A stretch of 47,390 nucleotides of DNA from Burkholderiales bacterium (lineage in GTDB: Bacteria; Pseudomonadota; Gammaproteobacteria; Burkholderiales; Burkholderiaceae_D). Numbering within the stretch: position 1 is the stretch's first letter; the number at the start of each line of letters is the position of its first letter. The stretch is from assembly GCA_947451925.1 (NCBI GenBank), contig CANGAW010000017.1, positions 1 through 47,390 on the forward strand. Reading direction: 5' to 3'. The translations under genes were made by a program, and so were the position numbers. The notes under the pieces were generated by a model that was not told the origin of the DNA, made no database searches, and worked only from the letters and a program-made list of their open reading frames with translations. Shown one piece after another: positions 15,733 through 25,800 of this stretch.

Positions 15733-16779
15733 TCATGACAGGCTGCTCACGAGTTTGCGTGCGCGCTTGTATTGCGGATGTGCCTGCAATGCCTGCCAGT
15801 CCATAGCTGCGCCCTGCGGCAGCAAAGCAGTCAGGCGCTGTTCGGAACGGGCCGCATCAATGCTCTGCGCCGGGTCCAAACCTTCAAGCAACTGGTCCGC
15901 CTTGTCCGGCGCATTGCAGATCAAGACCATGTCGCAGCCGGCAGCCAGCGCAGCGTGTGCGCCCTGCACCACATTGCCGGCAACGCTGGCGCCTTCCATC
16001 GACAGATCGTCACTGAAAATCATGCCGTCAAAACCCATTTTTTTACGCAACAGCGTCAGCCATTTTTTTGAAAAACCGGCCGGATGCTTATCAAAGGCCG
16101 GATAGATCACGTGCGCCGGCATCACTGCGGACAAACTCATGCCCAGCCAATCGTAGGGCGCGGCATCTTCTTCAACAATGTCTGCAGGCTTGCGCTCATC
16201 CACCGGGATATCGATGTGTGAGTCTGCTTTGACGAAACCATGTCCGGGAAAATGCTTGCCGCAATTGGCCATGCCGGCCAATGCCAGACCGTGATTGAGA
16301 CTTTTCGCCAGCAAGGCAACAACACGCGGATCACGATGAAAAGCACGGTCGCCAATGACGCCGGATTCACCATAATCGAGGTCCAGCACCGGCGTAAACG
16401 ACAGGTCCACACCGCAGGCACGCAACTCGGCAGCCAGCACATAACCCAACGCGGTGGCAGCTTTGCAGGCGGCCAGTACATCGCGCTCCCACAACGCGCC
16501 GAGCACGCGCATGGCAGGCAAACGCGTAAAGCCATCGGTACGAAAACGCTGCACGCGACCACCTTCGTGGTCAACCGCAATCAGAACGCCGGGCCGTGCG
16601 GCATGAATGGCCGCACACAAGGCCGTCAGTTGCGCGCGATTTGTGTAGTTGCGCGCAAACAGAATCACGCCACCTGTCAAGGGATGACGAATGCGGCGCA
16701 CATCCTGTTCATCGAGTTGTGTGCCGACTACGTCGAGCATCACAGGGCCGAGTTTGGAAACGTAGTTTGTTGGGTTCAT
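15733..16779 (-). CDS. nagZ: Beta-N-acetylhexosaminidase
   Basis: 348 residues, glycoside hydrolase family 3. NagZ removes GlcNAc from 1,6-anhydro-muropeptides during cytoplasmic cell-wall recycling. Signature parts: [20 protein letters not shown] (about residues 67-86), the catalytic-loop motif [20 protein letters not shown] (about 172-191) and the nucleophile Asp in [11 protein letters not shown] (about 250-260). No signal peptide, consistent with cytoplasmic action. Overlaps acpS by 4 nt (ATGA). Confidence 0.96.
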   Translation of the reverse strand: MNPTNYVSKLGPVMLDVVGTQLDEQDVRRIRHPLTGGVILFARNYTNRAQLTALCAAIHAARPGVLIAVDHEGGRVQRFRTDGFTRLPAMRVLGALWERDVLAACKAATALGYVLAAELRACGVDLSFTPVLDLDYGESGVIGDRAFHRDPRVVALLAKSLNHGLALAGMANCGKHFPGHGFVKADSHIDIPVDERKPADIVEEDAAPYDWLGMSLSAVMPAHVIYPAFDKHPAGFSKKWLTLLRKKMGFDGMIFSDDLSMEGASVAGNVVQGAHAALAAGCDMVLICNAPDKADQLLEGLDPAQSIDAARSEQRLTALLPQGAAMDWQALQAHPQYKRARKLVSSLS

Positions 16780-17168
16780 GTTTTTTCCACGATAACGAAG
16801 GCGACTGCATACTCCACTTCATCGGTAATGGTGACTTGTGCAGTCAGTCCATGTTCCTGCATGAAGGCAGTCAGCGCGCCGCTGGTGACAATAATAGGTT
16901 TGCCGCTCGGTGCATTGAGTACTTGCATCGCGCGCCAGGTCATGGGCATGCGCATGCCCAATCCGATTGCTTTTGAAAATGCTTCCTTGGCAGCGAAGCG
17001 GGTGGCCAGAAATCGCAGGCCACGGGCTGCCACTTTGTCTTTGCGACGATGATATTTTTCCAGCTCTTCGGCACCCAGAATTTTTTCCGCGAAGCGATCG
17101 CCGTGGCGGCTTAACGCCGCGGCAACGCGCTCGATGCGCAAAATATCGGTGCCAATACCAAAGATCAT
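16776..17168 (-). CDS. acpS: Holo-[acyl-carrier-protein] synthase
   Basis: 130 residues. Transfers 4'-phosphopantetheine from CoA to the ACP serine. Family motifs: [13 protein letters not shown] (Asp8, metal binding, residues 3-15) and [18 protein letters not shown] (catalytic Glu, about 52-69). It lies 3 nt after pdxJ and overlaps nagZ. Its substrate, ACP, is encoded at 30141 in the same window. Confidence 0.96.
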   Translation of the reverse strand: MIFGIGTDILRIERVAAALSRHGDRFAEKILGAEELEKYHRRKDKVAARGLRFLATRFAAKEAFSKAIGLGMRMPMTWRAMQVLNAPSGKPIIVTSGALTAFMQEHGLTAQVTITDEVEYAVAFVIVEKT

Positions 17169-17171
17169 TTT

Positions 17172-17933
17172 TTAACGCGCTCCGTGCCGCGCCAGCGTCA
17201 TCGCCGCTTTCATTTCGCGCACGGCATTTTGCCAGCCAACGAATACCGCATGGGCCACAATCGCATGGCCAATATTGAGTTCAGTAATCTCGCGAATGGC
17301 AGCAATCGCCTGCACATTGGTGTAATGCAGTCCGTGACCGGCATTGACTTTCAGTCCGTGGCGCACACCCGTTTTCGCAGCCTGGTCGATGCGGATTAAT
17401 TCGGCTTGCCGGATCGCTTCATCATGCGCATCGGCATAGCGTCCGGTGTGCAATTCAATCACTGGTGCGCCAGCCTCTGCAGCGGCCGCAATCTGCTCGT
17501 TGTCAGGATCGATAAACAGCGAAACGCGAATGCCCTCTGCTGCCAGCTGCTGCACCGCTGCTTTGACTTCAGTGAAATAACGCAGCACATCAAGCCCGCC
17601 TTCGGTGGTGACTTCATGCCGGCGCTCCGGTACCAGACAGACATCTTGCGGCCGGATACGGCAGGCGAAATCCAGCATTTCAGCAGTGACGGCCGATTCC
17701 AGATTCATGCGCGTGGCAAGCAGTGGCCGGATCGCCTCTACATCGGCGTCTTTGATATGACGACGGTCTTCACGCAAATGCAGCGTGATGGCGTCAGCAC
17801 CGGCTTGTTCGGCTAACAGCGCTGCCTGTATGGGATCGGGATAAATGGTGCCGCGTGCATTGCGCAAGGTAGCTACGTGGTCGATGTTGATGCCGAGATC
17901 AAGATCAAGGTGTTGGGGCTGTAGAAAACTCAT
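17172..17933 (-). CDS. pdxJ: Pyridoxine 5'-phosphate synthase
   Basis: 253 residues from ATG 17933 ([20 protein letters not shown]). The frame extends upstream through a 9-bp tandem repeat, but that part would encode a NQQNQQNQ run unlike the family. PdxJ condenses 1-deoxyxylulose 5-phosphate with 3-amino-2-oxopropyl phosphate in PLP synthesis. Motifs: [38 protein letters not shown] and [14 protein letters not shown] with the phosphate-binding Gly residues. Second gene of the recO-pdxJ-acpS-nagZ series, a conserved order. Confidence 0.96.
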   Translation of the reverse strand: MSFLQPQHLDLDLGINIDHVATLRNARGTIYPDPIQAALLAEQAGADAITLHLREDRRHIKDADVEAIRPLLATRMNLESAVTAEMLDFACRIRPQDVCLVPERRHEVTTEGGLDVLRYFTEVKAAVQQLAAEGIRVSLFIDPDNEQIAAAAEAGAPVIELHTGRYADAHDEAIRQAELIRIDQAAKTGVRHGLKVNAGHGLHYTNVQAIAAIREITELNIGHAIVAHAVFVGWQNAVREMKAAMTLARHGAR

Positions 17934-17947
17934 GGAAGATGTGGTCT

Positions 17948-17974
17948 GGTTCTGTTGGTTCTGTTGGTTCTGTT
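17948..17974. repeat. Three perfect 9-bp tandem repeats between recO and pdxJ
   Basis: ggttctgtt occurs three times without interruption, ending at the recO stop codon and lying just upstream of the pdxJ ribosome site. A simple-sequence tract open to slippage. Confidence 0.9.
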
Positions 17975-18774
17975 TATAGCTGCAACAAGTCAATCAGTAT
18001 TTGTCTGGTGTTCAATGGAATGCCACCCAGATGATGCGCCAGCAGGTAGCGCATCAGAAATTTGCTTTGCATTTGCGTGGTCGCGTCGCTGTAATCTTCG
18101 CGGGCCATATCGAGCAGGGTCTTGCCGCTGACCACAGGCGTATTGTCATGGACTTTGGCTTCACGCGGACCGCGCTCGGGATCAAACACATACAACAGAT
18201 CTGGTTCAACAGGCTCGCGAGTCGTGGTCGACACACTGAGGCTGCCCGCCACACCGGTTTCTTTGAGTAAGGATAACTCGAATTTGCGCAGCACGATGGC
18301 CGCCGATTCATCATGCGCGAGCTGGTTGAGCGCGGCCACATAGTGATCAAACAAAGCCGGATGCGGATCTTCGCGCGCCAGCAATTTGACCAGCAGCTCA
18401 TTGAGATAAAACCCGCACAACAGCGCAGCCCGTTCCAGCGGCAGCAAGCCCCCTACCCATTCGGCGGCAATCAGGGTGCGCACTTCGGATTTTCCACTCC
18501 AGCCAATTTGCAGCGGTTGAAAAGTCTGCAAGGCCCCGCGCAGTTTGGAATGCGGACGCTTGGCGCCTTTGGCCATCAGTGCGATGCGGCCATAGTCGCG
18601 CGTGAGCACGTCCACGATCAGGCTGGTTTCTTTGTACGGATAGCTGTGCAATACAAACGCAGGCTGGTTGACGACGCGGTGTTCGCGTTCGGCTAATTTT
18701 TTGCCGGAAGCCGAAGCCGCACGCGTGCCCGAAGCAGGCCTCGCGAGTTCGGCAGCAGGCGCAGTCACGCTCAT
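17974..18774 (-). CDS. recO: DNA repair protein RecO
   Basis: 266 residues. RecO loads RecA on SSB-coated DNA in the RecFOR pathway. The N-terminal OB-fold is seen as [20 protein letters not shown] then [20 protein letters not shown] (about residues 37-85). A helical C-terminal domain follows ([20 protein letters not shown]). The first 35 residues are an Ala/Arg-rich extension before the OB-fold, and a shorter start cannot be excluded. It lies 9 nt after era; era-recO is a conserved pair. Confidence 0.95.
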   Translation of the reverse strand: MSVTAPAAELARPASGTRAASASGKKLAEREHRVVNQPAFVLHSYPYKETSLIVDVLTRDYGRIALMAKGAKRPHSKLRGALQTFQPLQIGWSGKSEVRTLIAAEWVGGLLPLERAALLCGFYLNELLVKLLAREDPHPALFDHYVAALNQLAHDESAAIVLRKFELSLLKETGVAGSLSVSTTTREPVEPDLLYVFDPERGPREAKVHDNTPVVSGKTLLDMAREDYSDATTQMQSKFLMRYLLAHHLGGIPLNTRQILIDLLQL

Positions 18775-18783
18775 GACAACTGT

Positions 18784-19686
18784 TTATTCGTAGCCGTAGG
18801 CGCGCAAACCGGCTTCATTATCAGCCCAGCCGGATTTGACCTTGACCCAGATTTCCAGATACACCGGACCACCAAAGAGTTTTTCCATATCCAGACGGGC
18901 CTGGGTAGAAATGTCTTTCAGACGCGCGCCTTTTTGCCCGATCACCATGGATTTATGCGTATCACGCTCAACCAGAATGGCAATGAAAATTCGCCGTAGG
19001 TCACCTTCCTGTTCAAATTTTTCGAGCAGGACGGTGCTGGTATAAGGCAGTTCATCGCCAACGAAACGAAACAGTTTCTCGCGCACGATTTCGGTTGCCA
19101 GAAATTTTTCGCTGCGGTCGGTAATGTCATCGGGGCCAAATACGGCTTCATTTTGCGGCAGGTGCTGGCGAATTTCAGCTTCGAGCCGGTCAAGCTGAAA
19201 ACGCTGACGTGCGGACACCGGCACAATGGCTGCAAACGGATGGCGCGCAGCGACCTGCTGCGCAAACGGCATCAGCTGGGCTTTGTCTTTGACCTTGTCG
19301 GATTTATTGATCACCAAAATCACCGGCACATTTTTCGGCAACAGGTTGACCACTTCCATGTCGGCGTCACCAAAGCTGCCGGCTTCCACCACGTACAACA
19401 CCACATCGGATGCAGTGAGGGGGTTGGTGACCGTGCGGTTCAGGGTTTTGTTGAGCGCATTGTTGTGACGGGTCTGAAAGCCGGGGGTGTCAACGTAGAT
19501 GTACTGCGCATCGGGCCGGGTCTGAATGCCGGTGATGCGATGGCGCGTGGTTTGTGCCTTGCGCGAGGTGATGCTGACGTTGGCGCCAATTAAGGTATTC
19601 ATCAGCGTTGATTTGCCAACGTTGGGTCGTCCAACGATGGCAATATAGCCGCATCGGAAATCAGGGGTTGCTGCGGTGTCTGTCAT
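18784..19686 (-). CDS. era: GTPase Era
   Basis: 300 residues. Era binds the 3' end of 16S rRNA and assists 30S assembly. G1 [12 protein letters not shown] (about residues 18-29), G2 region with TTRHR, G3 DTPGF, G4 NKSD and a C-terminal KH domain with [20 protein letters not shown] (about 248-267). Start overlaps the end of rnc by 4 nt, giving the usual rnc-era coupling. Confidence 0.97.
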   Translation of the reverse strand: MTDTAATPDFRCGYIAIVGRPNVGKSTLMNTLIGANVSITSRKAQTTRHRITGIQTRPDAQYIYVDTPGFQTRHNNALNKTLNRTVTNPLTASDVVLYVVEAGSFGDADMEVVNLLPKNVPVILVINKSDKVKDKAQLMPFAQQVAARHPFAAIVPVSARQRFQLDRLEAEIRQHLPQNEAVFGPDDITDRSEKFLATEIVREKLFRFVGDELPYTSTVLLEKFEQEGDLRRIFIAILVERDTHKSMVIGQKGARLKDISTQARLDMEKLFGGPVYLEIWVKVKSGWADNEAGLRAYGYE

Positions 19687-20615
19687 GCGGATGGTCTTTG
19701 GTTGGCAGCGAGGGGTTTGTTGGTGTCCGGGTCAGTCAGCAATTCCTGCTGCTCTTTTTCCTGGACTTTGGCAGCGATCTTTTTCGGTTCTGTTTTGGCT
19801 TTGGCTGCTTCCGGCTTCTGTGTCGTTTTGCCGGAGGTTTTGGCGTCTTCCGCGGGTGCGTCAGGCTGTATGGTGGCAATGCCTGCAAGCTTGAGCTGCG
19901 TGGTGCGCGGCTTGGCTTTTTTGGCCGCTGCCGGCGTTTTTACAAAGGCCAGTTGCACCGCTTCCAGCGCGAGCTTGGCCGCGGCCTGCTCACCTGCACG
20001 GCGACTGCCGCCGGCGCCAAAGACTTGAATATCAAGCTTGGGCACCAGACATTCAATTTCAAATTCCTGACTATGCGCAGCACCATGGGTGGCCACGACA
20101 TTGTATTGAGGCAGTGCGATTTTTTTGCCTTGCAGGTATTCCTGCAACAAGGTCTTCGCATCCTTGCCCAGGGTTTTCGGGTCAACAGTTTCAAGAATGG
20201 GAATGTAGAGCGCACGAATGACGTCCCGCGCAGCATCAAATCCGGCATCGAGCAAAATGGCACCGAACAGGGCTTCAAGCGTGTCAGCCAGAATCGATGG
20301 CCGGCGAAATCCGCCCGATTTGAGTTCGCCTTCGCCCAGACGCAGAAACTGTGACAGCTCCAGCCTTTGTGCAATTTCATACAGCGACTGCTGCTTGACC
20401 AGATTGGCGCGCACGCGCGACAAATCGCCTTCGTCAATCGTCGCGTAACGATCAAACAGCAAGGAAGCCACCGCGCAATTGAGCACCGAATCACCGAGAA
20501 ATTCCAGTCTTTCGTTGTGTGCACTGCTATGGCTGCGATGAGTCAGTGCCTGCTGCAGTAGCGCAGCATTGGCAAAGCGATGACCCAATCGGGTTTGTAA
20601 TAGTGTGAGGTCCAT
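19683..20615 (-). CDS. rnc: Ribonuclease III with long C-terminal tail
   Basis: 310 residues against about 225 for a typical RNase III. It processes rRNA precursors and cleaves double-stranded RNA. The catalytic signature [13 protein letters not shown] is at residues 34-46, a second acidic site at [15 protein letters not shown] (about 112-126), and the dsRNA-binding domain spans about 150-225 ([38 protein letters not shown]). The last about 80 residues are Lys/Ala/Pro/Glu-rich and disordered ([32 protein letters not shown]), an addition of a kind seen in some betaproteobacteria. Confidence 0.96.
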   Translation of the reverse strand: MDLTLLQTRLGHRFANAALLQQALTHRSHSSAHNERLEFLGDSVLNCAVASLLFDRYATIDEGDLSRVRANLVKQQSLYEIAQRLELSQFLRLGEGELKSGGFRRPSILADTLEALFGAILLDAGFDAARDVIRALYIPILETVDPKTLGKDAKTLLQEYLQGKKIALPQYNVVATHGAAHSQEFEIECLVPKLDIQVFGAGGSRRAGEQAAAKLALEAVQLAFVKTPAAAKKAKPRTTQLKLAGIATIQPDAPAEDAKTSGKTTQKPEAAKAKTEPKKIAAKVQEKEQQELLTDPDTNKPLAANQRPSA

Positions 20616-20621
20616 GTGAGG

Positions 20622-21014
20622 CTATCGGACTTTCGTCTCGGGTTTGTCTGACGACGCCGTCGCGCTTGATCCTTTGTATTCGATCAGCAAGGTCGCCGGG
20701 CCGGCAGAAAATAGGCGCTTTTGGTAGGAAAAATTGACTTCCATTTCTTGACCGGTGCCACGAATATCCAAATCTTTGCCGCTGATCGCATCAATGTAGC
20801 CAACGTTGGCCAGCTTATCGAAGCTACTGCGCACTTCGGCCGGATTGCGCGCAACGGCCCGCGCTGCAAGCACCGCTTTACTGACTGCCCAGTACTCCAC
20901 CAGACTGGGAACAGCACGCAACGCAAACAGTCCAAGCAGCCCAAGCGCGCACAGGGTAAGTAAACCGCTGATCAGGGAAAAGCCCGCTTGCAAAGGATCA
21001 GACCGCAATCTCAT
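20622..21014 (-). CDS. DUF4845 domain inner-membrane protein
   Basis: 130 residues with a type IV pilin-like N-terminus (QAGFSLISGLLTLCALGLLG, one membrane helix around residues 10-30), then a small periplasmic domain. DUF4845 proteins occur between lepB and rnc in beta- and gammaproteobacteria; the function is not established. 6 nt upstream of rnc. Confidence 0.88.
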   Translation of the reverse strand: MRLRSDPLQAGFSLISGLLTLCALGLLGLFALRAVPSLVEYWAVSKAVLAARAVARNPAEVRSSFDKLANVGYIDAISGKDLDIRGTGQEMEVNFSYQKRLFSAGPATLLIEYKGSSATASSDKPETKVR

Positions 21015-21050
21015 CGAATGGCTCCTCGCGCTGGAAGAAAAACAATGCTG

Positions 21051-21962
21051 TTAATCAAAAGGCCCGATACGCTTAAGGTTACCAAGATTCATCCATACAA
21101 AAAATGCTTTTCCAACAATATTTTTATCTGGCACAAAACCCCAATAACGGGAATCCAGACTATTGTCTCGATTATCGCCCATCATGAAGTAATGGCCCGG
21201 CGGCACCGTACAGGCAAAACCTTCGAGGTTATAAGTACACAATTCATGCTGCGGAAACGCGTCGGGGCTAGGCACATAGCTGGGACTATGATCGTCGTTC
21301 AAAATGCCATGGTTCACGCCGGTCAGATTTTCGCGATAGTGGCTGTAATAACTGAGTCTTTCCTCATCCAGGTAATCCGGCAATTTTTCGTAGCTAAGTT
21401 CTTTGCCATTGACGGTTAAGCGCTTGTTTTTATACACAATTTTATCGCCCGGCTCACCAACCACCCGCTTGATGTAATCCAGTGACATGTCCTTGGGGAA
21501 TTTGAACACCATCACATCGCCGCGTTTAGGATTATTAATCTGAATGATTTTTTTATTAATAATTGGCAAACGTATGCCAAAGGTGAATTTGTTCACCAGA
21601 ATCAGGTCGCCGATTTGCAGGGTCGGCACCATCGAGCTTGACGGTATCTTGAACGGCTCGTAAATGAAAGAGCGAAACAGAAACACCGCCGCAATCACCG
21701 GGAAAAAACTGCCCGTATAAGCCACCCAGGCCGGTTGTCTGTCAAAGCGTGCGGTCAGCTCGGCATGACCGGCGTTGTCCACCTTGACGCCGCTTTCAGC
21801 CAGACGGGCATTGCGCGCATCCAGTTCGGACAGGGCATTTTGCAGACTGCGGCGGCGCTGCGGTGCGAGGTAAAACCGATCCAGGCTCCAGACTATGCCA
21901 GTGGCAATAGTGAGCAGAAAAAGAATCAGGGCGAAGTTACCGAGTAGGGATTGCAGAGTCAT
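21051..21962 (-). CDS. lepB: Signal peptidase I
   Basis: 303 residues. Removes Sec and Tat signal peptides at the periplasmic face. N-terminal membrane segments (LLGNFALILFLLTIATGIVW and FFPVIAAVFLFRSFIYEPF). Catalytic Ser in IPSSSMVPTLQIGDLILV (about residue 112), catalytic Lys in DYIKRVVGEPGD, and box E GDNRDNSLDSRYWGFVP. Start codon directly abuts the lepA stop. Confidence 0.97.
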   Translation of the reverse strand: MTLQSLLGNFALILFLLTIATGIVWSLDRFYLAPQRRRSLQNALSELDARNARLAESGVKVDNAGHAELTARFDRQPAWVAYTGSFFPVIAAVFLFRSFIYEPFKIPSSSMVPTLQIGDLILVNKFTFGIRLPIINKKIIQINNPKRGDVMVFKFPKDMSLDYIKRVVGEPGDKIVYKNKRLTVNGKELSYEKLPDYLDEERLSYYSHYRENLTGVNHGILNDDHSPSYVPSPDAFPQHELCTYNLEGFACTVPPGHYFMMGDNRDNSLDSRYWGFVPDKNIVGKAFFVWMNLGNLKRIGPFD

Positions 21963-23756
21963 TTATTTCTCATCAACTTGGAGGATGGCTAGGAAGGCTT
22001 CTTGCGGTATTTCTACCGAGCCGACTTGCTTCATGCGTTTTTTACCCGCTTTTTGTTTTTCAAGCAATTTGCGCTTACGTGAAATATCGCCGCCATAACA
22101 TTTGGCCAGCACGTTTTTGCGCAAGGCTTTGACGTTTTCACGCGAAATGATGTTGGAGCCAATGGCCGCCTGAATCGCCACATCAAACATCTGGCGCGGA
22201 ATCAGTTCACGCATCTTGGCCGCCACTGCCCGGCCGCGATACTGGCTGTTGGAGCGGTGCACAATGATGGCCAGCGCATCGACCTTTTCAGCATTGATCA
22301 GCATGTCGACCTTGACCACGTCGGCGGCACGATATTCCTTGAACTCATAGTCCATCGACGCATAACCACGCGAAATGGATTTCAGTTTGTCAAAGAAATC
22401 CAGCACCACTTCCGCCATCGGGATTTCATAGGTCAGCTGCACTTGCTTGCCGTGATAATTCATGTTGATCTGCAGCCCGCGCTTGGAGGTACACAGCGTA
22501 ATGACGGCTCCCACATATTCCTGCGGCATGTACAGATTAACCGTCACAATCGGCTCGCGCACTTCTTCGATTTTCGACGGGTCCGGCATCTTCGACGGAT
22601 TGTCGACCATCAGTGTGACGCCATCACGCATCACTACTTCATAGATCACGGTCGGTGCGGTCGTGATCAAATCCATGTCGAACTCGCGCTCCAGTCTTTC
22701 CTGCACAATTTCCATGTGCAACAGACCGAGGAAGCCACAACGGAAACCAAAGCCCAGCGCTTGCGACACTTCCGGTTCGTACATTAGCGCTGCGTCATTG
22801 AGCTTGAGCTTTTCCAGCGAATCGCGCAGCGCATCATATTGATTGGCCTCAACCGGAAACAAGCCGGCAAACACTTGCGGTTGTACTTCCTTAAAACCCG
22901 GCAAAGCAGACGTTGCAGGCCGGCTCGCCAGCGTGACGGTGTCACCCACTTTGGCGGCCTTCAGTTCTTTGATACCGGCGATGATGAAACCCACCTGCCC
23001 GGCCGACAAATTTTCGCGCGATACCGACTTCGGGGTAAACACGCCGACGCTCTCGACCAGATGCTGGGAGCCAGTGGCCATCAGCAGAATTTTTTCTTTC
23101 GGTTTGAGTGTGCCGTTAATGACCCGCACCAGCATCACCACGCCAACGTAGTTATCAAACCATGAGTCGACGATCAGGCATTGCAAAGGGGCGTCCGGAT
23201 CGCCCACCGGCGGCGGCACTTTGACGATCAGTGCTTCGAGTACGTCCTGCACACCCAGACCGGTCTTGGCTGAACAATGCACGGCGTCACCCGCTTCAAT
23301 GCCAATGACTTCTTCAATTTCTGCAATCGCATTCTCAGGATCCGCAGAAGGCAGATCGATTTTATTCAACACGGGTACGACTTCGACGCCAAGGTCGAGC
23401 GCGGTATAGCAGTTGGCTACCGTCTGCGCTTCCACACCCTGGGAGGCATCGACCACCAGCAATGCGCCTTCGCAGGCCGACAGCGAACGGCTGACTTCGT
23501 AACTGAAGTCAACGTGACCGGGTGTATCAATCAGGTTGAGGTTATAGACCTTGCCATCGCGGGACTTGTACATCAGGGCCGCAGTTTGCGCCTTGATGGT
23601 GATGCCGCGTTCGCGTTCGAGATCCATCGAATCCAGCACTTGCGCTTCCATCTCGCGGTCGGACAAACCGCCGCACAGCTGGATGATGCGATCGGCAAGC
23701 GTGGACTTGCCGTGATCGATGTGGGCGATGATGGAAAAATTGCGAATATTGTTCAT
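21963..23756 (-). CDS. lepA: Elongation factor 4 (LepA)
   Basis: 597 residues from ATG 23756 ([19 protein letters not shown]); the longer frame to 23804 adds residues foreign to the family. Ribosome-associated GTPase implicated in initiation or 30S maturation and back-translocation. G1 [14 protein letters not shown]2 [21 protein letters not shown]3 DTPGHVDF, G4 [10 protein letters not shown]. The LepA-specific C-terminus with [20 protein letters not shown] is present. Transcription from upstream is separated by a terminator at 23772-23814, so lepA starts its own operon with lepB. Confidence 0.97.
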   Translation of the reverse strand: MNNIRNFSIIAHIDHGKSTLADRIIQLCGGLSDREMEAQVLDSMDLERERGITIKAQTAALMYKSRDGKVYNLNLIDTPGHVDFSYEVSRSLSACEGALLVVDASQGVEAQTVANCYTALDLGVEVVPVLNKIDLPSADPENAIAEIEEVIGIEAGDAVHCSAKTGLGVQDVLEALIVKVPPPVGDPDAPLQCLIVDSWFDNYVGVVMLVRVINGTLKPKEKILLMATGSQHLVESVGVFTPKSVSRENLSAGQVGFIIAGIKELKAAKVGDTVTLASRPATSALPGFKEVQPQVFAGLFPVEANQYDALRDSLEKLKLNDAALMYEPEVSQALGFGFRCGFLGLLHMEIVQERLEREFDMDLITTAPTVIYEVVMRDGVTLMVDNPSKMPDPSKIEEVREPIVTVNLYMPQEYVGAVITLCTSKRGLQINMNYHGKQVQLTYEIPMAEVVLDFFDKLKSISRGYASMDYEFKEYRAADVVKVDMLINAEKVDALAIIVHRSNSQYRGRAVAAKMRELIPRQMFDVAIQAAIGSNIISRENVKALRKNVLAKCYGGDISRKRKLLEKQKAGKKRMKQVGSVEIPQEAFLAILQVDEK

Positions 23757-23771
23757 TAACGGAGTAGAGAC

Positions 23772-23814
23772 AAAAAAAGCGCTCTGAGCGGGGAATTTCC
23801 CCAAGCGAGCGCCT
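23772..23814 (-). terminator. Terminator-like hairpin between the glutaredoxin-like gene and lepA
   Basis: Minus strand GGCGCTC ... GGGGAAATTCCCC ... GAGCGC followed by seven T: nested stems and a T-run. It lies directly before the lepA start, so it may end the sigma-E operon or attenuate lepA. Confidence 0.65.
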
Positions 23815-23846
23815 TGTTACGGAAGCTTGGTCAGCACGGCATTTTA

Positions 23847-23870
23847 CCGGAATTGAGGCCTCAAATCCGG
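23847..23870. promoter_or_regulatory. Near-perfect 24-bp palindrome upstream of lepA
   Basis: CCGGA-A-TTGAGG pairs with CCTCAA-A-TCCGG, symmetric apart from an A/A position on each side. About 90 nt upstream of the lepA ATG, in the region where its promoter is expected. A dimeric regulator site is possible; regulator unknown. Confidence 0.4.
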
Positions 23871-23954
23871 ATTGCCACCCATTGGCAGCATCCGTTGCGG
23901 CTTTTTTGCTATCGCAAACGGCATGACGGGCAAAATAAATGGCCTGCTCTGGTT

Positions 23955-24215
23955 TTAAGGATCAACGCCAGCCAAAAAATCGCGGACTTTGTTTTCATTT
24001 AGAAAATAATGACAAAGCTGGCGTGGCGGCTGATTCTCACGCACCCCAACCAACACGGGCACCAACTCATCATAGAGAGTCAGCAAGACCGGATCGGCAT
24101 CCACATCCCGCACGTCTATCGGATATGTCTGTTCGCCAATCAGCCCTTTGAGCGCGTCAAGCATGTCATCGCAGAGATGGCAATAACTGCGGGAATACAG
24201 AATAAACCGGATCAA
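23955..24215 (-). CDS. Glutaredoxin-like (DUF836) thioredoxin-fold protein
   Basis: 86 residues. MIRFILYSRSYCHLCDDMLD has the redox motif CxxC (CHLC, residues 12-15), then PIDVRDVDADPVLLTLYDEL and VPVLV (cis-Pro region). This is the small glutaredoxin-like family found between degP and lepA in betaproteobacteria. The second half is short and variable (NENKVRDFLAGVDP). Thiol-disulphide role presumed. Confidence 0.88.
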   Translation of the reverse strand: MIRFILYSRSYCHLCDDMLDALKGLIGEQTYPIDVRDVDADPVLLTLYDELVPVLVGVRENQPPRQLCHYFLNENKVRDFLAGVDP

Positions 24216-24244
24216 ATCATGGCTCCTTGAAAATGGCCGGCATG

Positions 24245-24276
24245 AAAAAAGGGCCGCGGGAAAACCCGCAGCCCTT
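24245..24276 (-). terminator. Intrinsic terminator after degP
   Basis: Minus strand AAGGGC-TGCGGG, loop tttt, CCCGC-GGCCCTT, then six T. 22 nt after the degP stop, in line with an operon end before the glutaredoxin-like gene. Confidence 0.85.
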
Positions 24277-24297
24277 AGTTGGCATCAGTCCAGAAAA

Positions 24298-25794
24298 TCA
24301 GGGCTGGGCCGGACGTACTGGAATAAACTGGGAAGACTCCCCGCGGCGCACCAGCAGCAAGGCATTTTTCTTCATGTCGAGCTTGGCTACCAGGCCATTG
24401 AACTGTTTGGCGTCCTGGATATCCGTATTGTTGAGACGGACAATCACGTCACCTGGTTGCAGGCCAGCGCGGCCAGCGGGCCCATCGGCAAGTTCGATCA
24501 GCACGCCACCATCAAGCTTGAGTTCGCGTTTTTGTGCATCGCTCAGATCCGATACCGCCAGACCCAACACATTAACGGTTTGCTCTTGCTTGGGTTTCTT
24601 CTCTTCTTTTTTGGCGACCGCTGACTCGGCTTCCATTTCAGCGATGGTCACCGCCAGGTCACGCTTGGCGCCTTTGCGCCAAACGCTCAGAGTGGCATGC
24701 GAACCCGGCTTGGTATTGCCAACCAGACGCGGCAAGTCACCCGATTTTTCGATAACGACCGCATTGAAATGGGTGATGATGTCGCCCGCCTCAACACCGG
24801 CTTTTTCTGCCGGACTGCCGGTTTCTACGCGGGCTACTAAAGCGCCTTGCGCTCTGGGCAGACCCAGTGATTCAGCCACATCCTTGGTCACTTCACCGAT
24901 CTGCACGCCGATACGGCCTCGTACCACGCGACCGGTCGTCTTCAATTGTTCGGAGACGCGAATGGCTTCGTCAATCGGCACCGCAAACGAAATACCCATG
25001 TAGCCACCCGAGCGGCTGTAAATCTGGGAGTTGATACCGACGACTTCTCCGCGCATGTTGATCAGAGGACCGCCGGAGTTACCCGGATTGACTGCGACGT
25101 CAGTCTGGATCAGCGGCAAGTAGTCACCGGTATCACGAGAGTTGGCCGAGACAATACCGGCTGTCACCGTGTTGTCGAGCCCGAATGGCGAACCAATCGC
25201 AATGACCCATTCACCAACCCGCAGCTTGCTCGAGTCACCCATGGTCAGGCGCGGCAGATTGCTGCCTTCAATTTTGACCACCGCTACATCGGTACGACGG
25301 TCCGAACCAATAATCTTGGCTTTGAATTCGCGCTTGTCCGTTAAGGTCACCACCACTTCATCGGCACCTTCAACGACGTGGGCATTGGTCAGTACATAAC
25401 CGTCAGGCGAGACAATGAAACCGGAGCCAACGCCACGCGGCACTTGATCTTCCTGCTGGGGCGCCTGCTTGCGGCCACGCGGTGACGGTGCAGGCTGTTG
25501 TTGACGCGGGTTGGGCTGGCCGAAGAAACGACGGAAAAATTCCTGCATTTCTTCATCATCTGCTCCCGGCGGCGCGCCAGGCAAACCTTGCGGCAACGCT
25601 GCTTTGGAACGCTCGGTAGTACGGATATTGACCACTGCCGGGCCGACTTTATCGACCAGATCGGTGAAGTCAGGCAAAGTCGCCGCATGGGCTGCACCCG
25701 GAGCCATGCCGACACTGACAGGAATAAAAAAGAGGGAAGTTATTGCAAATGCAGCAGCAGAAAAACTGTTTTTTAGGTGGCGGATTGTTCTCAT
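24298..25794 (-). CDS. degP: Periplasmic serine endoprotease DegP/MucD type
   Basis: 498 residues. N-terminal signal region to about residue 37 (SVGMAPGAAHA, then ATLP). Trypsin-like domain with catalytic triad His in TNAHVVEGADEVVV, Asp in DRRTDVAVVKI and Ser in NPGNSGGPLIN. Two PDZ domains follow (GVQIGEVTKDVAESLGLP; LADGPAGRAGLQPGDVIV). A Gln/Pro/Arg-rich linker lies in the LA-loop region (about 75-115). Degrades or refolds damaged envelope proteins. Fourth gene of the rpoE-rseA-rseB-degP operon, 6 nt after rseB. Confidence 0.96.
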   Translation of the reverse strand: MRTIRHLKNSFSAAAFAITSLFFIPVSVGMAPGAAHAATLPDFTDLVDKVGPAVVNIRTTERSKAALPQGLPGAPPGADDEEMQEFFRRFFGQPNPRQQQPAPSPRGRKQAPQQEDQVPRGVGSGFIVSPDGYVLTNAHVVEGADEVVVTLTDKREFKAKIIGSDRRTDVAVVKIEGSNLPRLTMGDSSKLRVGEWVIAIGSPFGLDNTVTAGIVSANSRDTGDYLPLIQTDVAVNPGNSGGPLINMRGEVVGINSQIYSRSGGYMGISFAVPIDEAIRVSEQLKTTGRVVRGRIGVQIGEVTKDVAESLGLPRAQGALVARVETGSPAEKAGVEAGDIITHFNAVVIEKSGDLPRLVGNTKPGSHATLSVWRKGAKRDLAVTIAEMEAESAVAKKEEKKPKQEQTVNVLGLAVSDLSDAQKRELKLDGGVLIELADGPAGRAGLQPGDVIVRLNNTDIQDAKQFNGLVAKLDMKKNALLLVRRGESSQFIPVRPAQP

Positions 25795-25800
25795 GAGCTT

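Noticed and set aside
24227..25003. Long plus-strand ORF opposite degP
   Set aside because: Antisense shadow of a certain gene with Ser/Thr/Arg-rich composition typical of reverse-frame artefacts in moderately GC-rich DNA.
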